From positions 1 through 62,014 of the forward strand of contig JAFGHP010000056.1 of assembly GCA_016930055.1 (NCBI GenBank): a DNA stretch of 62,014 nucleotides, written 5' to 3'. The DNA is from Candidatus Bathyarchaeota archaeon (lineage in GTDB: Archaea > Thermoproteota > Bathyarchaeia > TCS64). A program made the translations under genes and the position numbers. Under the pieces are notes generated by a model. The model did not search any database. It saw only the letters and a program-made list of their open reading frames with translations, and was not told the DNA's origin. Below, in pieces: positions 61,940 through 62,014 of the stretch (position 1 is the first letter of the stretch; the number at the start of each line of letters is the position of its first letter).

Positions 61940-62014
61940 GCGGGGGTTCCCAAGTGGCCAAAGGGGCGGGACTCAAGATCCCCTAGCTCAGGCTTTCGAG
62001 GGTTCGAATCCCTC
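61940..62014 (+). tRNA. tRNA-Leu (anticodon CAA), truncated at the right edge
   Basis: The acceptor 5' strand GCGGGGG leads into a D arm, then an anticodon arm with stem GGGA-TCCC and loop CTCAAGA (anticodon CAA, Leu). A long class II variable arm (about 15 nt) and a T arm GAGGG-TTCGAAT-CCCTC follow. The window ends at the T stem, so the 3' acceptor strand is missing. A TATA-like TTTTAAGC at about 61908-61915 lies 25-32 bases upstream. Confidence 0.93.

Noticed and set aside
1-62014. CRISPR arrays, insertion sequences, integrated phage
   Set aside because: I saw no regularly spaced repeats, transposases, integrases or phage structural genes.

Overview
This window looks like a low-GC chromosomal segment of an archaeon. 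It encodes transcription factor B, release factor aRF1, the ribosome-recycling ATPase ABCE1, a family-B replicative DNA polymerase, an archaeal-type asparaginyl-tRNA synthetase, a V/A-type ATPase proteolipid, and tRNA genes without an encoded CCA. A TACK- or Asgard-type lineage fits the PolB1-like N-terminus. A Heimdallarchaeia-like Asgard is my tentative guess, but a marker-gene tree would be needed to place it. I see no insertion sequences, CRISPR arrays, integrases or phage genes. The segment is mostly housekeeping genes with accessory patches.

Layout. 0.2-4.1 kb: purine synthesis (purE on +, overlapping purS-purL-purQ on -). 4.2-7.5 kb: an ATPase c/K subunit, small proteins, TFB divergent from a PadR-like regulator, and a ModE-like regulator. 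7.6-11.9 kb: a heterodimeric ABC exporter with its ArsR-like regulator. 12-16.9 kb: a CoA-transferase, family 4 uracil-DNA glycosylase, HtpX-like protease, argS and an abutting tRNA-Arg(CCG). 17-18.9 kb: a possible nucleotide-metabolism cassette (Nudix, a small unknown protein, a P-loop/deoxyribosyltransferase-like fusion). 18.9-23.3 kb: an iron-type ABC importer. 23.4-29.8 kb: an XPF-type nuclease, a PurF-like protein without its glutaminase nucleophile, and an operon joining aspartate kinase to the sulfide-dependent homocysteine pathway. 29.9-38 kb: ABCE1, then a sulfur/arsenic patch (persulfide dioxygenase-rhodanese, split YeeE/YedE transporter, SLC13 permease, ArsM), 3-methyladenine glycosylase and a nitroreductase. 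38-46 kb: agmatinase, PolB, AsnRS, AlaX, a serine hydrolase and a DUF998-like membrane protein. 46-48.3 kb: a QueT-like transporter with a GC-rich structured leader, then two adjacent decaying genes. 48.3-58.6 kb: aRF1, two M14-fold proteins, UMP kinase, TspO plus SOUL tetrapyrrole-binding proteins, a D-aminoacylase, a glyoxylate reductase and a tandem ferritin. 58.7-61.9 kb: a carotenoid operon (crtI-crtB-UbiA). A tRNA-Leu(CAA) is cut by the right edge.

The most interesting item is the leader of the QueT-like gene (about 46636-46702, minus strand). It is a GC-rich island in AT-rich DNA. It can form a hairpin whose 12-nt loop pairs with the gene's own Shine-Dalgarno sequence, or an alternative hairpin that releases it. 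That is the architecture of a translational riboswitch, in front of a family that bacterial preQ1-II riboswitches control. Other items worth checking are the nucleophile-less PurF, the tRNA-Arg/argS arrangement, and the homocysteine, persulfide and tetrapyrrole cassettes.
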